A stretch of 64,000 nt of DNA from Vibrio sp. CB1-14 (GCF_040412085.2 NZ_CP115921.1:186001-250000); one strand, 5' to 3'. Positions 18,695 through 28,583 are shown, counted from the first letter of the stretch. A program made the numbers and translations. The notes: a model not told the origin generated them from the sequence alone.

Positions 18695-20062
18695 ATGAAA
18701 CGTTTGTGGCTTCTACTTATCACACTAACCCTGTTTGCTGGTCAGGCGCTAGCAAACACCGTTTGGATTTTACCTGTCAACGGGGCGATTGGACCGGCAA
18801 ACAGTGACTATCTATCACGTGAAATAGAACTGGCGCATACGCAGGGTGTAAGCCTTATTATCCTGAAAATGGACACTCCAGGCGGTTTGGACAGTGCCAT
18901 GCGAGATATTGTCCACGCTATTACTGCTTCCAATATCCCTATCGCGACTTGGGTTGGACCTGCTGGGTCACGTGCAGCCAGTGCTGGCACGTATATTTTG
19001 CTCGCCAGCCATATTGCTGCGATGGCCGAAGGCACCAACCTTGGCGCCGCCACTCCCGTTGCTTTGGGCGGGAGTAAGTCACCAACATCTCCGGTAGGAG
19101 AAGATGATGATAAAGAACCTGTCAACGACGATTACAACTCACAGCAAGTTCCCGCTAAAACCGCATCAGAGAAAAAGGTCATTAATGATGCGAAAGCCTA
19201 TATCAAAGGTCTTGCTAGGCTCCATGGTCGAAATGCTGAGTGGGCTCAAAAAGCGGTAACCGAAGCTGCCAGTCTCGATGCCACTGACGCGTTAGAACTC
19301 AATGTCATTGATTACTTGGTCAATTCCCCTGAAGAGTTGATCAACGCCATCAATGGGAAAACCATCACTGTCGCCAACCAAAATGTGACACCGTCAATTG
19401 AAGTTCCCATTTTTGTTGAACGCATACCTGATTGGCGCGCAGAGATGCTGGCCGTTATCACTAATCCCAACGTCGCCTATATCTTAATGCTGATTGGTAT
19501 CTATGGTCTTCTTCTTGAGTTCTATAACCCTGGTATTGGACTTCCTGGCGTGCTTGGTGGTATTTGCTTGTTGCTTGCCATGTACGCACTGCAAATGATG
19601 CCTTTGAATTACGCAGGACTTGCTCTTTTGTTGCTTGGAATCGCACTCATGGTGGCGGAAGCATTTAGCCCAAGCTTCGGCATCCTAGGGCTTGGTGGGC
19701 TCGTTGCCTTCGTGCTGGGCTCGATTTTTCTTATGGATAGTGAGCTGCCCAATTTTCAGGTAGCGCTGCCACTCATCATCGGCATAGGCATATTTTCATT
19801 GGCGCTCATTCTCCTGGTCGTGGGTTTGTTGCTTCGCATTCGTCGCAAGCACATCACAACGGGTACAGAAACTTTTCCAGGTAAGGTCGCAGTCGTCAGC
19901 GATGACTTTGTCGATGGGCATGGGCGAGTTCAATTAAATGGTGCACTTTGGAGCGCAACAACCGATGACAGCGCCAATCCTTTGCGCGGAGACAAAGTCA
20001 CAATCGTCGATATTCAAGGACTAAAGCTTAAAATCACATCCCATCACCGCCCACACAATTAG
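18695..20062 (+). CDS. nfeD: NfeD family membrane serine protease
   Basis: 455-residue long-form NfeD. The order is a signal peptide, a ClpP-like serine-protease domain (VGPAGSRAASAGTYILLASH with the catalytic Ser, and GTNLGAATPV), about five membrane segments near residues 255-390, and a C-terminal OB-fold soluble domain (GKVAVVSDDFVDGHGRVQLNGALW). The ribosome-binding site AGGAGG is strong. It forms a two-gene operon with the slipin gene 9 bp downstream; such pairs are thought to control membrane-protein quality or microdomains. Confidence 0.93.
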   Translation: MKRLWLLLITLTLFAGQALANTVWILPVNGAIGPANSDYLSREIELAHTQGVSLIILKMDTPGGLDSAMRDIVHAITASNIPIATWVGPAGSRAASAGTYILLASHIAAMAEGTNLGAATPVALGGSKSPTSPVGEDDDKEPVNDDYNSQQVPAKTASEKKVINDAKAYIKGLARLHGRNAEWAQKAVTEAASLDATDALELNVIDYLVNSPEELINAINGKTITVANQNVTPSIEVPIFVERIPDWRAEMLAVITNPNVAYILMLIGIYGLLLEFYNPGIGLPGVLGGICLLLAMYALQMMPLNYAGLALLLLGIALMVAEAFSPSFGILGLGGLVAFVLGSIFLMDSELPNFQVALPLIIGIGIFSLALILLVVGLLLRIRRKHITTGTETFPGKVAVVSDDFVDGHGRVQLNGALWSATTDDSANPLRGDKVTIVDIQGLKLKITSHHRPHN

Positions 20063-20071
20063 GAGGCGCGT

Positions 20072-20851
20072 ATGTTAAGTTACACATTTGGAGTCATTGC
20101 CGTTTTATTGATTGCACTGGCGACACAAATTTTCAAAGTACTGCGCGAATATGAGCGTGGCGTAGTATTCTTTCTTGGTCGATTTCAAGAGGTAAAAGGG
20201 CCTGGCCTAATTATCTTGATTCCCTTTATTCAGCAAATGGTGCGTGTCGATTTAAGAACGGTGGTTCTTGATGTGCCGACGCAAGACTTAATTACCCGCG
20301 ACAATGTATCAGTGCGCGTCAATGCCGTAGTCTATTTCCGCGTCGTTGATCCGCAAATGGCGATCAACAACATCGAAAGTTACAGCGATGCCACTAGCCA
20401 ACTATCACAAACGACCCTACGCTCTGTGCTAGGTCAACATGAACTGGATGAACTGTTGTCAGAAAGAGAACGTCTTAACAAAGATCTACAAGCCATACTC
20501 GATCAGCAAACCGATGACTGGGGCATAAAAATCGCGACTGTTGAAGTGAAACATGTCGACCTAAACGAAAGCATGGTCAGAGCCTTAGCAAGGCAAGCAG
20601 AAGCCGAACGTAACCGCCGAGCGAAAATCATTCATGCAACTGGTGAGCTCGAGGCATCGAATAAATTGAAAGAGGCTGCTGAGATCCTGAATCAAGCTCC
20701 GAACGCACTGCAACTTAGGTACATGCAAACACTCACCGAAATAACCAATGACAAGACCTCCACTATTGTATTTCCACTACCAATCAACTTAGCGGAAGCG
20801 GTATCAGACATCGCTCAAGCAATCCCAAAAGACAAACCTGGCGATAGCTGA
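20072..20851 (+). CDS. SPFH/stomatin-like slipin
   Basis: 259 residues with one N-terminal membrane anchor followed by the SPFH core: [40 protein letters not shown] and [21 protein letters not shown]. It is the usual partner of NfeD; prokaryotic stomatins are substrates or scaffolds for the NfeD protease. AGGAGG lies just before the ATG. Confidence 0.94.
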   Translation: MLSYTFGVIAVLLIALATQIFKVLREYERGVVFFLGRFQEVKGPGLIILIPFIQQMVRVDLRTVVLDVPTQDLITRDNVSVRVNAVVYFRVVDPQMAINNIESYSDATSQLSQTTLRSVLGQHELDELLSERERLNKDLQAILDQQTDDWGIKIATVEVKHVDLNESMVRALARQAEAERNRRAKIIHATGELEASNKLKEAAEILNQAPNALQLRYMQTLTEITNDKTSTIVFPLPINLAEAVSDIAQAIPKDKPGDS

Positions 20852-20870
20852 GCTCAGTACACCACATAAA

Positions 20871-20908
20871 AAAATACCACCCTTGGAGAAGTCCAAGGGT
20901 GGTATTTT
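20871..20908. terminator. strong bidirectional terminator
   Basis: Near-perfect 17-bp stem from AAAATACCACCCTTGG with a GAAG loop, ending TATTTT. It serves the nfeD-slipin operon and probably the converging acyltransferase gene. Confidence 0.9.
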
Positions 20909-20937
20909 CAATGCTCTAAATAGTGTTCGAAACGTCT

Positions 20938-22080
20938 TTACGCTTCTGCGGCTTCTGGCATCTCTGCTTTATCTAGCAAAATGTTCTTCACCGGGTTGGC
21001 ATAGCTATCCAGCAAATATTGGTGTGCGCCCTCTGGCAGCACATCAAACTTCTCTTTTAGCGTTGTGCGCGTTGCTTCAGTAATGGTGTCATCTTCCAAA
21101 CCAGCAGCCAACTTGTTAATTGGGAACAAAGTGTAGTTTGCATGGATTTGGCGGTCGATCTCTTGCGCCAATGCGTCTGGTGTTTCAAAGTCTTGATCAA
21201 TCACATCACCAAACACCACGTTTACGCGGTCTTTGCGGCCAACAATGCCTTGCACGATGCTTTCGATATCTTCAAACTCACCTTTTTGATAGTTGCCATG
21301 CGTCGCTTTTTCATAAAGTTCTTTTGCTTTAGCAATATCACAAGGGTCGTTTTCGTAAGAGACCGACACTGGGACAATTTTTAACGAACGAATGTACTCT
21401 GCGAATGCCACTTTTTGCTTGCGACCTTCAACATGGAACATCTTAAGAATCGCAGGGTCAGTGAAATCGTTGCCATCTTTTGCACGACCTTCTTTCTGAG
21501 CAATCCAGATTGAGTTTCCAGTATCCAGTGAGTGCTTAATGTACGAAGACAACGTGCCCAAAGCTCTCATCATCTCACGTGAGCCTTTAAGCGAGCGCTT
21601 AACGATAAAGCTCTTGTTGAGGCGCATAAGCTCAGTTGCACAGGGCTTTTTAAGTAAATTATCACCAATAGCAATACGCACGGTTCTGTGGTTGTTTTGG
21701 TGTAGGCCGTAGTTAACAAGCGCCGGATCCATCGCGATATCACGGTGATTCGACACAAATAGGTAAGAGGTGTTTTTATCTAGCTTATCAAGACCTTGAT
21801 AAGTCACACCTTGTGTTGTTGCGTTTAGCGTTTGCTCTAGATACTTTTTCACTTCTAGCTGGATCGCTTCTACGCTATCAAGCTTAGCCCACTTGAATTT
21901 TAGGTACACTTTAACCAATGGGCTCATCAGCGCTTTAAACCAAGGCGCATGATTAGAAAAACGGTGCTGCAAAATAGCATCAATAAATTCAGCGTCGTTG
22001 ATCAGTCGATCAATCGCGGCTGGGATTTCGTCATCATTGTAAGGACGAATATCAATATAAGGATCTGTCTGTGTTGTCAT
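20938..22080 (-). CDS. PlsC/PlsB-like glycerolipid acyltransferase
   Basis: 380 residues. The acyltransferase block I motif is SNHRDIAMDP (variant of NHx4D); later blocks are FIVKRSLKGSREMM, IWIAQKEGRAKDG and KIVPVSVSYENDP. The enzyme should transfer an acyl chain to glycerol-3-phosphate or a lysophospholipid at the inner membrane. It has no membrane anchor beyond a short amphipathic N-terminal region. Monocistronic. Confidence 0.85.
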   Translation of the reverse strand: MTTQTDPYIDIRPYNDDEIPAAIDRLINDAEFIDAILQHRFSNHAPWFKALMSPLVKVYLKFKWAKLDSVEAIQLEVKKYLEQTLNATTQGVTYQGLDKLDKNTSYLFVSNHRDIAMDPALVNYGLHQNNHRTVRIAIGDNLLKKPCATELMRLNKSFIVKRSLKGSREMMRALGTLSSYIKHSLDTGNSIWIAQKEGRAKDGNDFTDPAILKMFHVEGRKQKVAFAEYIRSLKIVPVSVSYENDPCDIAKAKELYEKATHGNYQKGEFEDIESIVQGIVGRKDRVNVVFGDVIDQDFETPDALAQEIDRQIHANYTLFPINKLAAGLEDDTITEATRTTLKEKFDVLPEGAHQYLLDSYANPVKNILLDKAEMPEAAEA

Positions 22081-22230
22081 GTTTGCTACATCAAATTAAA
22101 AGCTGCCATATTCTACGCCCTGTGACTAAAGACCGCAGCCCTATTGCGTCTATTTTTGTTAAGGTCAGACCACAGTTTTAGCATCTTGTTCACTAACAAC
22201 CACATAAAAGTGTGATCTTTAGTTGGCATT

Positions 22231-22246
22231 CCCCCCTTCAGGGGGT
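22231..22246 (+). other. GC-rich hairpin in leader of the next gene
   Basis: CCCCC-TTCA-GGGGG forms a compact hairpin about 35 bp upstream of the ATG at 22280. It may stabilise or regulate the transcript; no riboswitch class is recognised. Confidence 0.35.
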
Positions 22247-22279
22247 AACCTACGCGCAGATCCACAGCTTAAGACCACC

Positions 22280-22882
22280 ATGAATCACGCAATCGACTTT
22301 CAATCAAACAGTTACGACTTTGTCACCATCACCGCACGTAAAAAAACGCTGCATAACCAGCTAATTCGTGTCGAGGAAGGTCAAGTGATAGTCAGACTGG
22401 GTAAAAACGAATATCTATTCCAAGCTGGCGAACTCTTTTGGCTGCCGTTTGACTGCCTAACAAGCTTGACAATACTACCGCATACCAAGCTTAGTACGGT
22501 GAAGTTTTCAATTCGTTTGCGCGATAAGTTTCCGGGACAAGCCGGCCATATCAAAACCACACCACTAACGAGTGCGATTCTAGATAGACTCACCACCGCA
22601 TCAAGTGACGTGATTAAAAACGATCTGCTGCAAGTCCTACGCCATGAAGTTGCTGCGATGTCACCTGCACTCACTCTAGACAGCACCAGTGAAAACATCT
22701 CGCGCTGGACACCGGGTTCAAATACCGTATCTGGTGAATTGGCATTAGTGCTTCTTGTTCGTGAAGCTCGCAAGCTTAAACTGTCTGGTAAAAAACCAGA
22801 GGCGATTTGTGAGCAGTTGTTCGCTGGTAATCAAGCACAGTTCCAGCAGCTTACCCAAAACCTGCTGGGTACGGAACTATAG
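22280..22882 (+). CDS. cupin-like sensor protein, possible degenerate AraC-type regulator
   Basis: 200 residues starting at the ATG at 22280; an in-frame earlier start at 22223 would include the leader hairpin. The N-terminal half reads like an AraC-family cupin sensor (LIRVEEGQVIVRLGKNEYLFQAGELFWLPFD). The C-terminal half (LALVLLVREARKLKLSGKKPEAICEQLF) is helical, but I cannot see a proper double helix-turn-helix, so DNA binding is uncertain. Monocistronic with a clear terminator. Confidence 0.6.
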   Translation: MNHAIDFQSNSYDFVTITARKKTLHNQLIRVEEGQVIVRLGKNEYLFQAGELFWLPFDCLTSLTILPHTKLSTVKFSIRLRDKFPGQAGHIKTTPLTSAILDRLTTASSDVIKNDLLQVLRHEVAAMSPALTLDSTSENISRWTPGSNTVSGELALVLLVREARKLKLSGKKPEAICEQLFAGNQAQFQQLTQNLLGTEL

Positions 22883-22918
22883 GTGACACCCTTTCGGGTA
22901 AATGTTCTCACCACATGC

Positions 22919-22946
22919 AACAAAGCGAGCCTAGGCTCGCTTTGTT
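22919..22946 (+). terminator. rho-independent terminator
   Basis: Perfect inverted repeat AACAAAGCGAGCC / GGCTCGCTTTGTT, followed by ATTATT. It serves the gene ending at 22882. Confidence 0.8.
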
Positions 22947-22993
22947 ATTATTCTGCTTAGCTCTATTCAATGAGTGAAAGTGACCAAAACGCT

Positions 22994-23488
22994 CTAAAAT
23001 GGCACTTCAACTTGCATCATCATGTCGCCTTGGTAATCCTGGTGCCAACGATAATCAAGACGCAACCTAGGCTCTTTGCCTTTTTCGCCAAATCCAACAC
23101 CAAAGTGCAGACCCTGCGCCATTAACCACTCTTGCATCGACATTTCATCTTTACGACGAGCAATTTCATCGGGTGCCCAGAGACCAATACCAACAAAGCT
23201 GTTGTCGATGTTTCCAGTTAACACAGGTTCAGATTCTTGAGTTAACAACCATTGATCCCAGTAGGAGTCTTGCAAAGTGTTAGTTGGCGTTTCAGGTTCA
23301 ATAAGACCACCAAGTGTCACAACTTGGTTGCCGATGTAGCTAAACGGCTTGGTGATTAGCGAGCAAAAAGACTCTTCCTCCGTCGCTTTAATAACGACAG
23401 ACTTACTCGAATTACTCTCACAAAATGCATACGCAAGAGGGCTACTGACGGCCACTGCTAAAGCAATACAAATCCATGTTGCTTTCAT
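22994..23488 (-). CDS. hypothetical secreted protein
   Basis: 164 residues with a signal peptide (ending SPLAYAFCE). Three cysteines fall in the N-terminal third, and the C-terminal half is HFGVGFGEKGKEPRLRLDYRWHQ... ending in MMMQVEVPF. That last part looks like two or three amphipathic beta-strands with a terminal Phe, as in outer-membrane or periplasmic proteins. Family not recognised. It lies 31 bp upstream of the nadD-like gene start but reads in the same direction downstream of it, so the two may be cotranscribed. Confidence 0.65.
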   Translation of the reverse strand: MKATWICIALAVAVSSPLAYAFCESNSSKSVVIKATEEESFCSLITKPFSYIGNQVVTLGGLIEPETPTNTLQDSYWDQWLLTQESEPVLTGNIDNSFVGIGLWAPDEIARRKDEMSMQEWLMAQGLHFGVGFGEKGKEPRLRLDYRWHQDYQGDMMMQVEVPF

Positions 23489-23519
23489 TTTTTATAAATT
23501 ATCCATTTTAGTTATATGG

Positions 23520-24032
23520 TCAATATAGCTTATGGGCGACCAAATGTTTAGCGACACTTACTGTTGTTAAGTGATCTACATTCAAACCTTGGGACAAACT
23601 GTAACGGATAGTAGTAGAGCGAACTTTCACTTTCTCGGGACAGGCGAGTAATGACCAACGTTCAACGATTTGCTGAGCGTTATAAAATTTTTCGAAGCTA
23701 AATAGGTTGTCAGGCCCCAGCACAAAAGTCAGCTCGGCATCAGGGTAATGCTGCTCTAGGGCTTCTAGCACTGCAAATGTGGTCACTGAACTATTTGGCT
23801 GATACAAGTGCTCTTCGATATCTGAGCGCTCGACATTACTTTGGGCTAAATCGTCTATAAACATATCGACCAGTTGGCAGCGAATGCTGTAATCCAACAT
23901 ACTTTTGCCCCAAGCGTGAGAGATACTCGGCACCAGCAGTACCTTGTCAAAATGGCTCAGTGATTGAATCACGCTCTTATGGCCAAGGCTCGGTGGGTTA
24001 AAGGCGCTGCCAAATATCGCTATTTTTGTCAT
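23520..24032 (-). CDS. NadD-like nicotinate/nicotinamide mononucleotide adenylyltransferase
   Basis: 170-residue nucleotidyltransferase. The N-terminus IAIFGSAFNPPSLGHKSVI carries the GxFxPxHxGH-type ATP motif with two changes (Ser-Leu-Gly-His), and VRSTTIRYSLSQGL is the C-terminal ISSTxIR-type motif. It is shorter than classical NadD (~210). Its head-to-head position with nadE suggests a role in the last two steps of NAD synthesis, perhaps as a second, condition-specific copy. Confidence 0.8.
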   Translation of the reverse strand: MTKIAIFGSAFNPPSLGHKSVIQSLSHFDKVLLVPSISHAWGKSMLDYSIRCQLVDMFIDDLAQSNVERSDIEEHLYQPNSSVTTFAVLEALEQHYPDAELTFVLGPDNLFSFEKFYNAQQIVERWSLLACPEKVKVRSTTIRYSLSQGLNVDHLTTVSVAKHLVAHKLY

Positions 24033-24051
24033 ATGTATCTCAATAAATCGT

Positions 24052-24065
24052 ATCTATGCATAGAT
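24052..24065. promoter_or_regulatory. 14-bp perfect palindrome between nadD-like gene and nadE
   Basis: ATCTATGCATAGAT is perfectly self-complementary and lies in the 117-bp divergent intergenic region. The position suits an operator that controls both genes. It does not match the NadR operator I know from enterobacteria. Confidence 0.4.
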
Positions 24066-24149
24066 TGGCCACCACTGTAACTTTTTTTCAGCGATATTCG
24101 TAGGTATCATACAAGAAATCATTTTTGCTTGCAGGAAAAGGGATCCCAC

Positions 24150-24980
24150 ATGGAACAACTTATTCGAGACGAGATGCGCGTGCTTCCGTCTATCGACCCA
24201 CAATTTGAAATTGAACGCCGTGTTGCATTTATTAAGAGTAAATTGCAACAGTCTGGATGCAAATCCATCGTTCTCGGTATCAGTGGGGGTGTGGACTCAA
24301 CAACTTGTGGCCGTTTGGCACAATTGGCAGTTAACGAGCTCAACCAAGCGAGCGAGAGCAACGACTACCAATTCATCGCAGTGCGCCTACCTTACGGTGA
24401 ACAAAAAGACGAAGACGAAGCACAGCTAGCGCTCTCTTTCATCGAACCAACCCACTCTGTATCCGTTGACATCAAAGCTGGTGTGGATGGTCTTCATGCT
24501 GCTTCACACGTTGCACTAGAAGGCACTGGCCTGCTACCAACAGACGCGGCGAAAGTCGATTTTGTTAAAGGTAACGTAAAAGCGCGTGCACGCATGGTCG
24601 CTCAGTACGAAATCGCTGGTTACGTGGGTGGTTTAGTGCTTGGTACTGACCACTCAGCAGAAAACATCACTGGTTTCTACACTAAGTTTGGTGATGGTGC
24701 ATGTGATTTGGCACCGCTATTTGGTCTTAGCAAACGTCAAGTTCGTGAAGTAGCCGCAACCCTTGGTGCGCCAGCGTTACTTGTTAAGAAAACACCAACC
24801 GCAGATCTTGAAGAACTCGATCCACAAAAAGCCGATGAAGATGCGTTAAACCTAACGTACGATCAGATTGATGACTTCTTAGAGGGCAAGCCAGTTTCTC
24901 AAGACGTTTCAGACAAGTTGGTTGCTATTTACAAAGCAACACAACACAAACGTGAAGCGATCCCGACAATCTACGACTAA
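24150..24980 (+). CDS. nadE: ammonia-dependent NAD synthetase
   Basis: Amidates nicotinate adenine dinucleotide to NAD using ATP and ammonia. The PP-loop [15 protein letters not shown] is near residue 42; [20 protein letters not shown] and [23 protein letters not shown] are family signatures. The ATG at 24150 (277 residues) is preferred over the TTG at 24129 because AAAAGGGA precedes it and the conserved N-terminus begins there. Confidence 0.96.
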   Translation: MEQLIRDEMRVLPSIDPQFEIERRVAFIKSKLQQSGCKSIVLGISGGVDSTTCGRLAQLAVNELNQASESNDYQFIAVRLPYGEQKDEDEAQLALSFIEPTHSVSVDIKAGVDGLHAASHVALEGTGLLPTDAAKVDFVKGNVKARARMVAQYEIAGYVGGLVLGTDHSAENITGFYTKFGDGACDLAPLFGLSKRQVREVAATLGAPALLVKKTPTADLEELDPQKADEDALNLTYDQIDDFLEGKPVSQDVSDKLVAIYKATQHKREAIPTIYD

Positions 24981-24999
24981 TCCGCTTCTTACAAATACC

Positions 25000-25030
25000 A
25001 AAAGCCAGCAAAAAAATTGCTGGCTTTTTT
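25000..25030 (+). terminator. nadE terminator
   Basis: AAAAGCCAGCAA pairs with TTGCTGGCTTTT and is followed by further T residues. Strong intrinsic terminator. Confidence 0.9.
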
Positions 25031-25205
25031 CTAGCTTGTGATTTACTTCGCTGAAATCAAATCTTGCCACCGGTCAACTTTTAATCACTCCTAACTTGTG
25101 CCATTGTTATAAGAGCACAGGTGATAACACGCCTTCGCGCGCATCAACCCACTTGTGCACATGCCCAAGCTAAAACTATTGTTCATCGAATAAAAAGGGG
25201 TTGCT

Positions 25206-25451
25206 ATGTTAGGCGAAGATCACTCTCTTCTTAAGGAATTTCCAGAACATCAAGATACAATTTTAGCGCTGACACAAAGCGATCAAGGCTTTGCTGCAGA
25301 TACTAAAAACTACAATGCTCTGGATAAAGAAATTCGTGTGTTGGAACTCAACGGTTCACCTATCGAAGATACCGAGATGCATCAACTAAAACATGATAGA
25401 GCCGTTTTAAAAGACTCGTTGCATCAACGTATAGTGAGTGCTTCAAAATAA
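25206..25451 (+). CDS. YdcH/DUF465 family protein
   Basis: 81-residue cytoplasmic helical hairpin protein: EDHSLLKEFPEHQDTILAL, then LDKEIRVLELNG and HQLKHDRAVLKDSLHQRI. This matches the YdcH (DUF465) family of unknown function. AAAAGGGG lies 5 nt before the ATG. Monocistronic; a hairpin without a U-run (25469-25491) follows it. Confidence 0.88.
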   Translation: MLGEDHSLLKEFPEHQDTILALTQSDQGFAADTKNYNALDKEIRVLELNGSPIEDTEMHQLKHDRAVLKDSLHQRIVSASK

Positions 25452-25468
25452 GCATGTAAATCAAAGCC

Positions 25469-25491
25469 GGTGCCAGTTGGACACTGGCACC
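25469..25491. terminator. hairpin between converging genes
   Basis: GGTGCCAGT and ACTGGCACC pair perfectly across TGGAC. No U-tract follows on either strand, so this may be a weak or factor-assisted terminator. Confidence 0.4.
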
Positions 25492-25502
25492 TATAATCAC
25501 GA

Positions 25503-27323
25503 TTAACTCACGATTTCCACGTCCGTTCTTGGCACTGAGCAACACGCTAACACCTTACCTTCCGCAATTTCCGATTCTTGAATCGCAGGTACATCAGGTT
25601 GATGAACCAAGCCAGACTCCACCGTCACCTTGCATGCGCCACAAAAACCAGCACGACAAGTATGCGCAATCGACATTCCCGCATCTTCAGCCTGCTCCAG
25701 CAGTGTTTTCTGGTTATCCCCTTCAAATACGTTACCATCGATACTGATTTGAAGCGCCTTAACGCTGTCTTCTGTCGCTGTCGCAACACCAAAGGCTTCT
25801 TGATGATAATGGTCTTCCGCTAGCCCCTTTTTGAGCATCAGGTTCTTAGCCTTTTGCATGAAACCATCAGGGCCGCAAACAAACACCTGCCTTGCGGTAA
25901 GATCTGGAATTTGTTTGAGGTGGGATAAACTAAAGCGCCCTTTTAAGCCTTGCCAATCATCACTAGATTGAGTCAAAGACAGCATCACGGTGAGATTCTC
26001 GTGCTTAGCCTCGAGTGATTTAAGCTCCTCTGCAAACGGAATATCATCAACAGTAGAACATTGATGGAAGAACACCACATTGTTAACGGCATCTCGGTCT
26101 GACAAATCACGAAGCATCGACATCATAGGTGTCACACCACTACCCGCTGAGAGGAGTAACAATGGCTCGTGGTCTGCATTCGCCATATGGAAGCTGCCAT
26201 TTGGTTTGTCTGCAATTAGGGTATCCCCCACTTGGAAGTGCTCGAATAGCCAATTAGATACGCTGCCACCATCGATACGTTTGACTGAGATGGCTAAACG
26301 CCCTGGACGAGATGGGCTCGATGATAAAGTGTATAAACGCTTTACAACTTGACCATCAAGATTAAGTTCAATTGGAAGGTGCTGCCCTGCTTTGTAATCA
26401 GGCATTGCGCCTTTTTGAGGCTCTAGCCAAAACGTTTCAAAGTTGCGAGCAACGCGTTCGCGCTCAACACAAACAAACTCTTGTTTTTGAGCGTCCAGAT
26501 CGTCGTATACTTCTTTATCTTTGTATTCAAGAACTTCAATCTCATCACCAGTGCGGATCATACCTTCATTTTTGGCGACCAAGTTCTGGCCAAAGAAAAC
26601 GCCACCTCTTTCATTCTCGCGAAAACGCGAGAACGTATTCAGCGGCTCTTTGCTTTCACGGAATGCACCTTTCTCCACATCAACCGTAGTCAAAATGCAG
26701 CGCTCGCAAGGTTTGACTGCTTCAAACTCGACTTCACCAATTTTAATACGCTTCCACGAGTCTTCAACAAATGGCTCATCGGAACCGACCACTAAGTTGG
26801 TTCGAAACTGCTCCATTGAGTGTGTTTCACTACTGCGACGATTAAGTTCATCTAAAGAGCCTTGGCTAATGATAAGTAGTGGATAGCCATCGGCAAAACT
26901 CACATTGTGACCCAACTTTTCGCGCACACGGTTCGACTGTTCACCGGTAAACAACAGTTCAACGCGCTGATCGAGCACCTGGCTAAACCAATCATCCGCT
27001 TCATCCGTGGTGGTGTAAGCGGCAAAGTTGTCTTTCCAAACCGTCGCTGGCGTCTGCTGTAATTTAAAACTGCTGTATTCAAGCCTTAGCGGCGCCATAC
27101 CTGGGTAAGTGAAAATGATCCCTGTCGGCAACAGGCTCGACGACACTTTTACCATGTTTGGGTATTTACGAGCGGTGACCATAGCCCCATCGGAAAGCGC
27201 GACCATAAATCGACGATCAAAGCACAAACCTTGTTTTTCGACCCAAGAAGAAGAAAGAGAAATGCCACCGACGGATTTAACGGGATAGATATTGATTTGG
27301 GAAAGCAGAGGAGATTTTGACAC
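25503..27323 (-). CDS. MOSC domain - flavin reductase - [2Fe-2S] ferredoxin fusion (YcbX-like)
   Basis: 606 residues in four parts. These are a MOSC N-terminal beta-barrel (about 1-115); a MOSC molybdenum-cofactor domain (about 120-270) with CERCILTTVDVEKG holding the likely Mo-ligand Cys; an FAD/NAD-binding ferredoxin-reductase module (about 290-510: RLYTLSSSPSRPG, SAGSGVTPMMSMLRDL, VFVCGPDGFM); and a C-terminal [2Fe-2S] ferredoxin with CRAGFCGAC...CC. E. coli YcbX has the MOSC and ferredoxin parts only. The fusion would let NAD(P)H electrons reach the Mo centre in one chain, for example to reduce N-hydroxylated compounds (inference from YcbX). Confidence 0.9.
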   Translation of the reverse strand: MSKSPLLSQINIYPVKSVGGISLSSSWVEKQGLCFDRRFMVALSDGAMVTARKYPNMVKVSSSLLPTGIIFTYPGMAPLRLEYSSFKLQQTPATVWKDNFAAYTTTDEADDWFSQVLDQRVELLFTGEQSNRVREKLGHNVSFADGYPLLIISQGSLDELNRRSSETHSMEQFRTNLVVGSDEPFVEDSWKRIKIGEVEFEAVKPCERCILTTVDVEKGAFRESKEPLNTFSRFRENERGGVFFGQNLVAKNEGMIRTGDEIEVLEYKDKEVYDDLDAQKQEFVCVERERVARNFETFWLEPQKGAMPDYKAGQHLPIELNLDGQVVKRLYTLSSSPSRPGRLAISVKRIDGGSVSNWLFEHFQVGDTLIADKPNGSFHMANADHEPLLLLSAGSGVTPMMSMLRDLSDRDAVNNVVFFHQCSTVDDIPFAEELKSLEAKHENLTVMLSLTQSSDDWQGLKGRFSLSHLKQIPDLTARQVFVCGPDGFMQKAKNLMLKKGLAEDHYHQEAFGVATATEDSVKALQISIDGNVFEGDNQKTLLEQAEDAGMSIAHTCRAGFCGACKVTVESGLVHQPDVPAIQESEIAEGKVLACCSVPRTDVEIVS

Positions 27324-27442
27324 GACTGAGCCCTTTTATTGTTGTCTTCCTTATTTTGTGCTCAATGGTAACGTCTTTTTTCCCTTAGTCCCAGAAACAT
27401 AGTGAAATCTTACTCGTTTTCCTCTATCATCCTGTCGCCTAA

Positions 27443-27458
27443 ACGTAAGCGATTGCAT
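27443..27458. promoter_or_regulatory. PurR-box-like site upstream of pyrC
   Basis: ACGTAAGCGATTGCAT matches 12 of 16 positions of the PurR consensus ACGCAAACGTTTGCGT and lies 63 bp before the pyrC start. E. coli pyrC is repressed by PurR, so a site here is plausible. Confidence 0.35.
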
Positions 27459-27520
27459 TCACATTTTTCGCCACCGTTTAGGCTCCGTTTCAAGAAGAAT
27501 CTAACTTGGTGGGAGCCCAA

Positions 27521-28549
27521 ATGACTACATTGACTATTACTCGTCCTGACGACTGGCACGTACACCTTCGTGACGGCGACGTTCTTAAAGATACTGTTCG
27601 CGATATCAGCCGCTACAACGGTCGCGCACTGATCATGCCAAACACTATCCCACCTGTCACAGACACAGAAATGGCGCTAGCTTACAAAGCGCGCATTATG
27701 GCTGAGCAGCCTTCTGAGCAGTTTGAACCTCTAATGGCGTTATACCTAACTGACAACACCACACCAGACGAAATCCGCAAAGCGAAAGCATCTGGCGCAG
27801 TTGTGGCAGCAAAACTGTACCCAGCAGGCGCAACCACAAACTCAGACTCTGGCGTAACGTCAGCTAAAAACATCTACCACGTACTAGAAGCGATGGAAGA
27901 AGTAGGCATGCTACTGCTTGTTCACGGTGAGGTGACCACTCACGAAGTCGATATCTTCGACCGTGAGAAAGAGTTCCTAGACACCGTTCTTGCTCCTATC
28001 GTGAATGACTTCCCGAACCTAAAGATTGTTCTAGAGCACATCACGACAGCAGATGCTGCAAACTTTGTGAAAAACGCGAACGACAACGTTGCAGCGACTA
28101 TCACGGCTCACCACCTTCTTTACAACCGCAACCACATGCTGGTTGGCGGCATCAAACCACACTTCTACTGCCTACCAATTCTTAAGCGCGGCACCCACCA
28201 GCAAGCGCTTATCGAAGCAGCAACCAATGGCAGCAAGAAGTTCTTCCTTGGTACGGACTCAGCGCCACACGCAAAAGGCAAGAAAGAAGCCGCTTGTGGT
28301 TGTGCAGGTTCATACACAGCGCACGCTGCGGTTGAGCTTTATGCAGAAGTGTTTGAGCAAGAAGGCAAGCTAGAGAACCTAGAAGGCTTCGCAAGCCACA
28401 ATGGCCCAGACTTCTACGGTCTACCTCGTAACACAGACACTGTCACGCTTGAAAAAGCAGAGTGGAACGTACCAGAAACTATGCCATTGGGTAGCGACAT
28501 TGTTGTGCCAATTCGTGGCGGCGAAACAGTAAACTGGAAAGTTAAATAA
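27521..28549 (+). CDS. pyrC: dihydroorotase
   Basis: Third step of pyrimidine synthesis: cyclisation of carbamoyl-aspartate. The 342 residues show the zinc motif [11 protein letters not shown], carbamylated-Lys context [29 protein letters not shown] and [15 protein letters not shown]. The ATG at 27521 follows GGTGGGAG at good spacing; the ATG at 27506 would add MVGAQ and overlap the ribosome-binding site. Codon use is strongly biased, as in highly expressed genes. Confidence 0.97.
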   Translation: MTTLTITRPDDWHVHLRDGDVLKDTVRDISRYNGRALIMPNTIPPVTDTEMALAYKARIMAEQPSEQFEPLMALYLTDNTTPDEIRKAKASGAVVAAKLYPAGATTNSDSGVTSAKNIYHVLEAMEEVGMLLLVHGEVTTHEVDIFDREKEFLDTVLAPIVNDFPNLKIVLEHITTADAANFVKNANDNVAATITAHHLLYNRNHMLVGGIKPHFYCLPILKRGTHQQALIEAATNGSKKFFLGTDSAPHAKGKKEAACGCAGSYTAHAAVELYAEVFEQEGKLENLEGFASHNGPDFYGLPRNTDTVTLEKAEWNVPETMPLGSDIVVPIRGGETVNWKVK

Positions 28550-28583
28550 GCGTTAAAAAAACGCCCACTAACACTGGATATGT

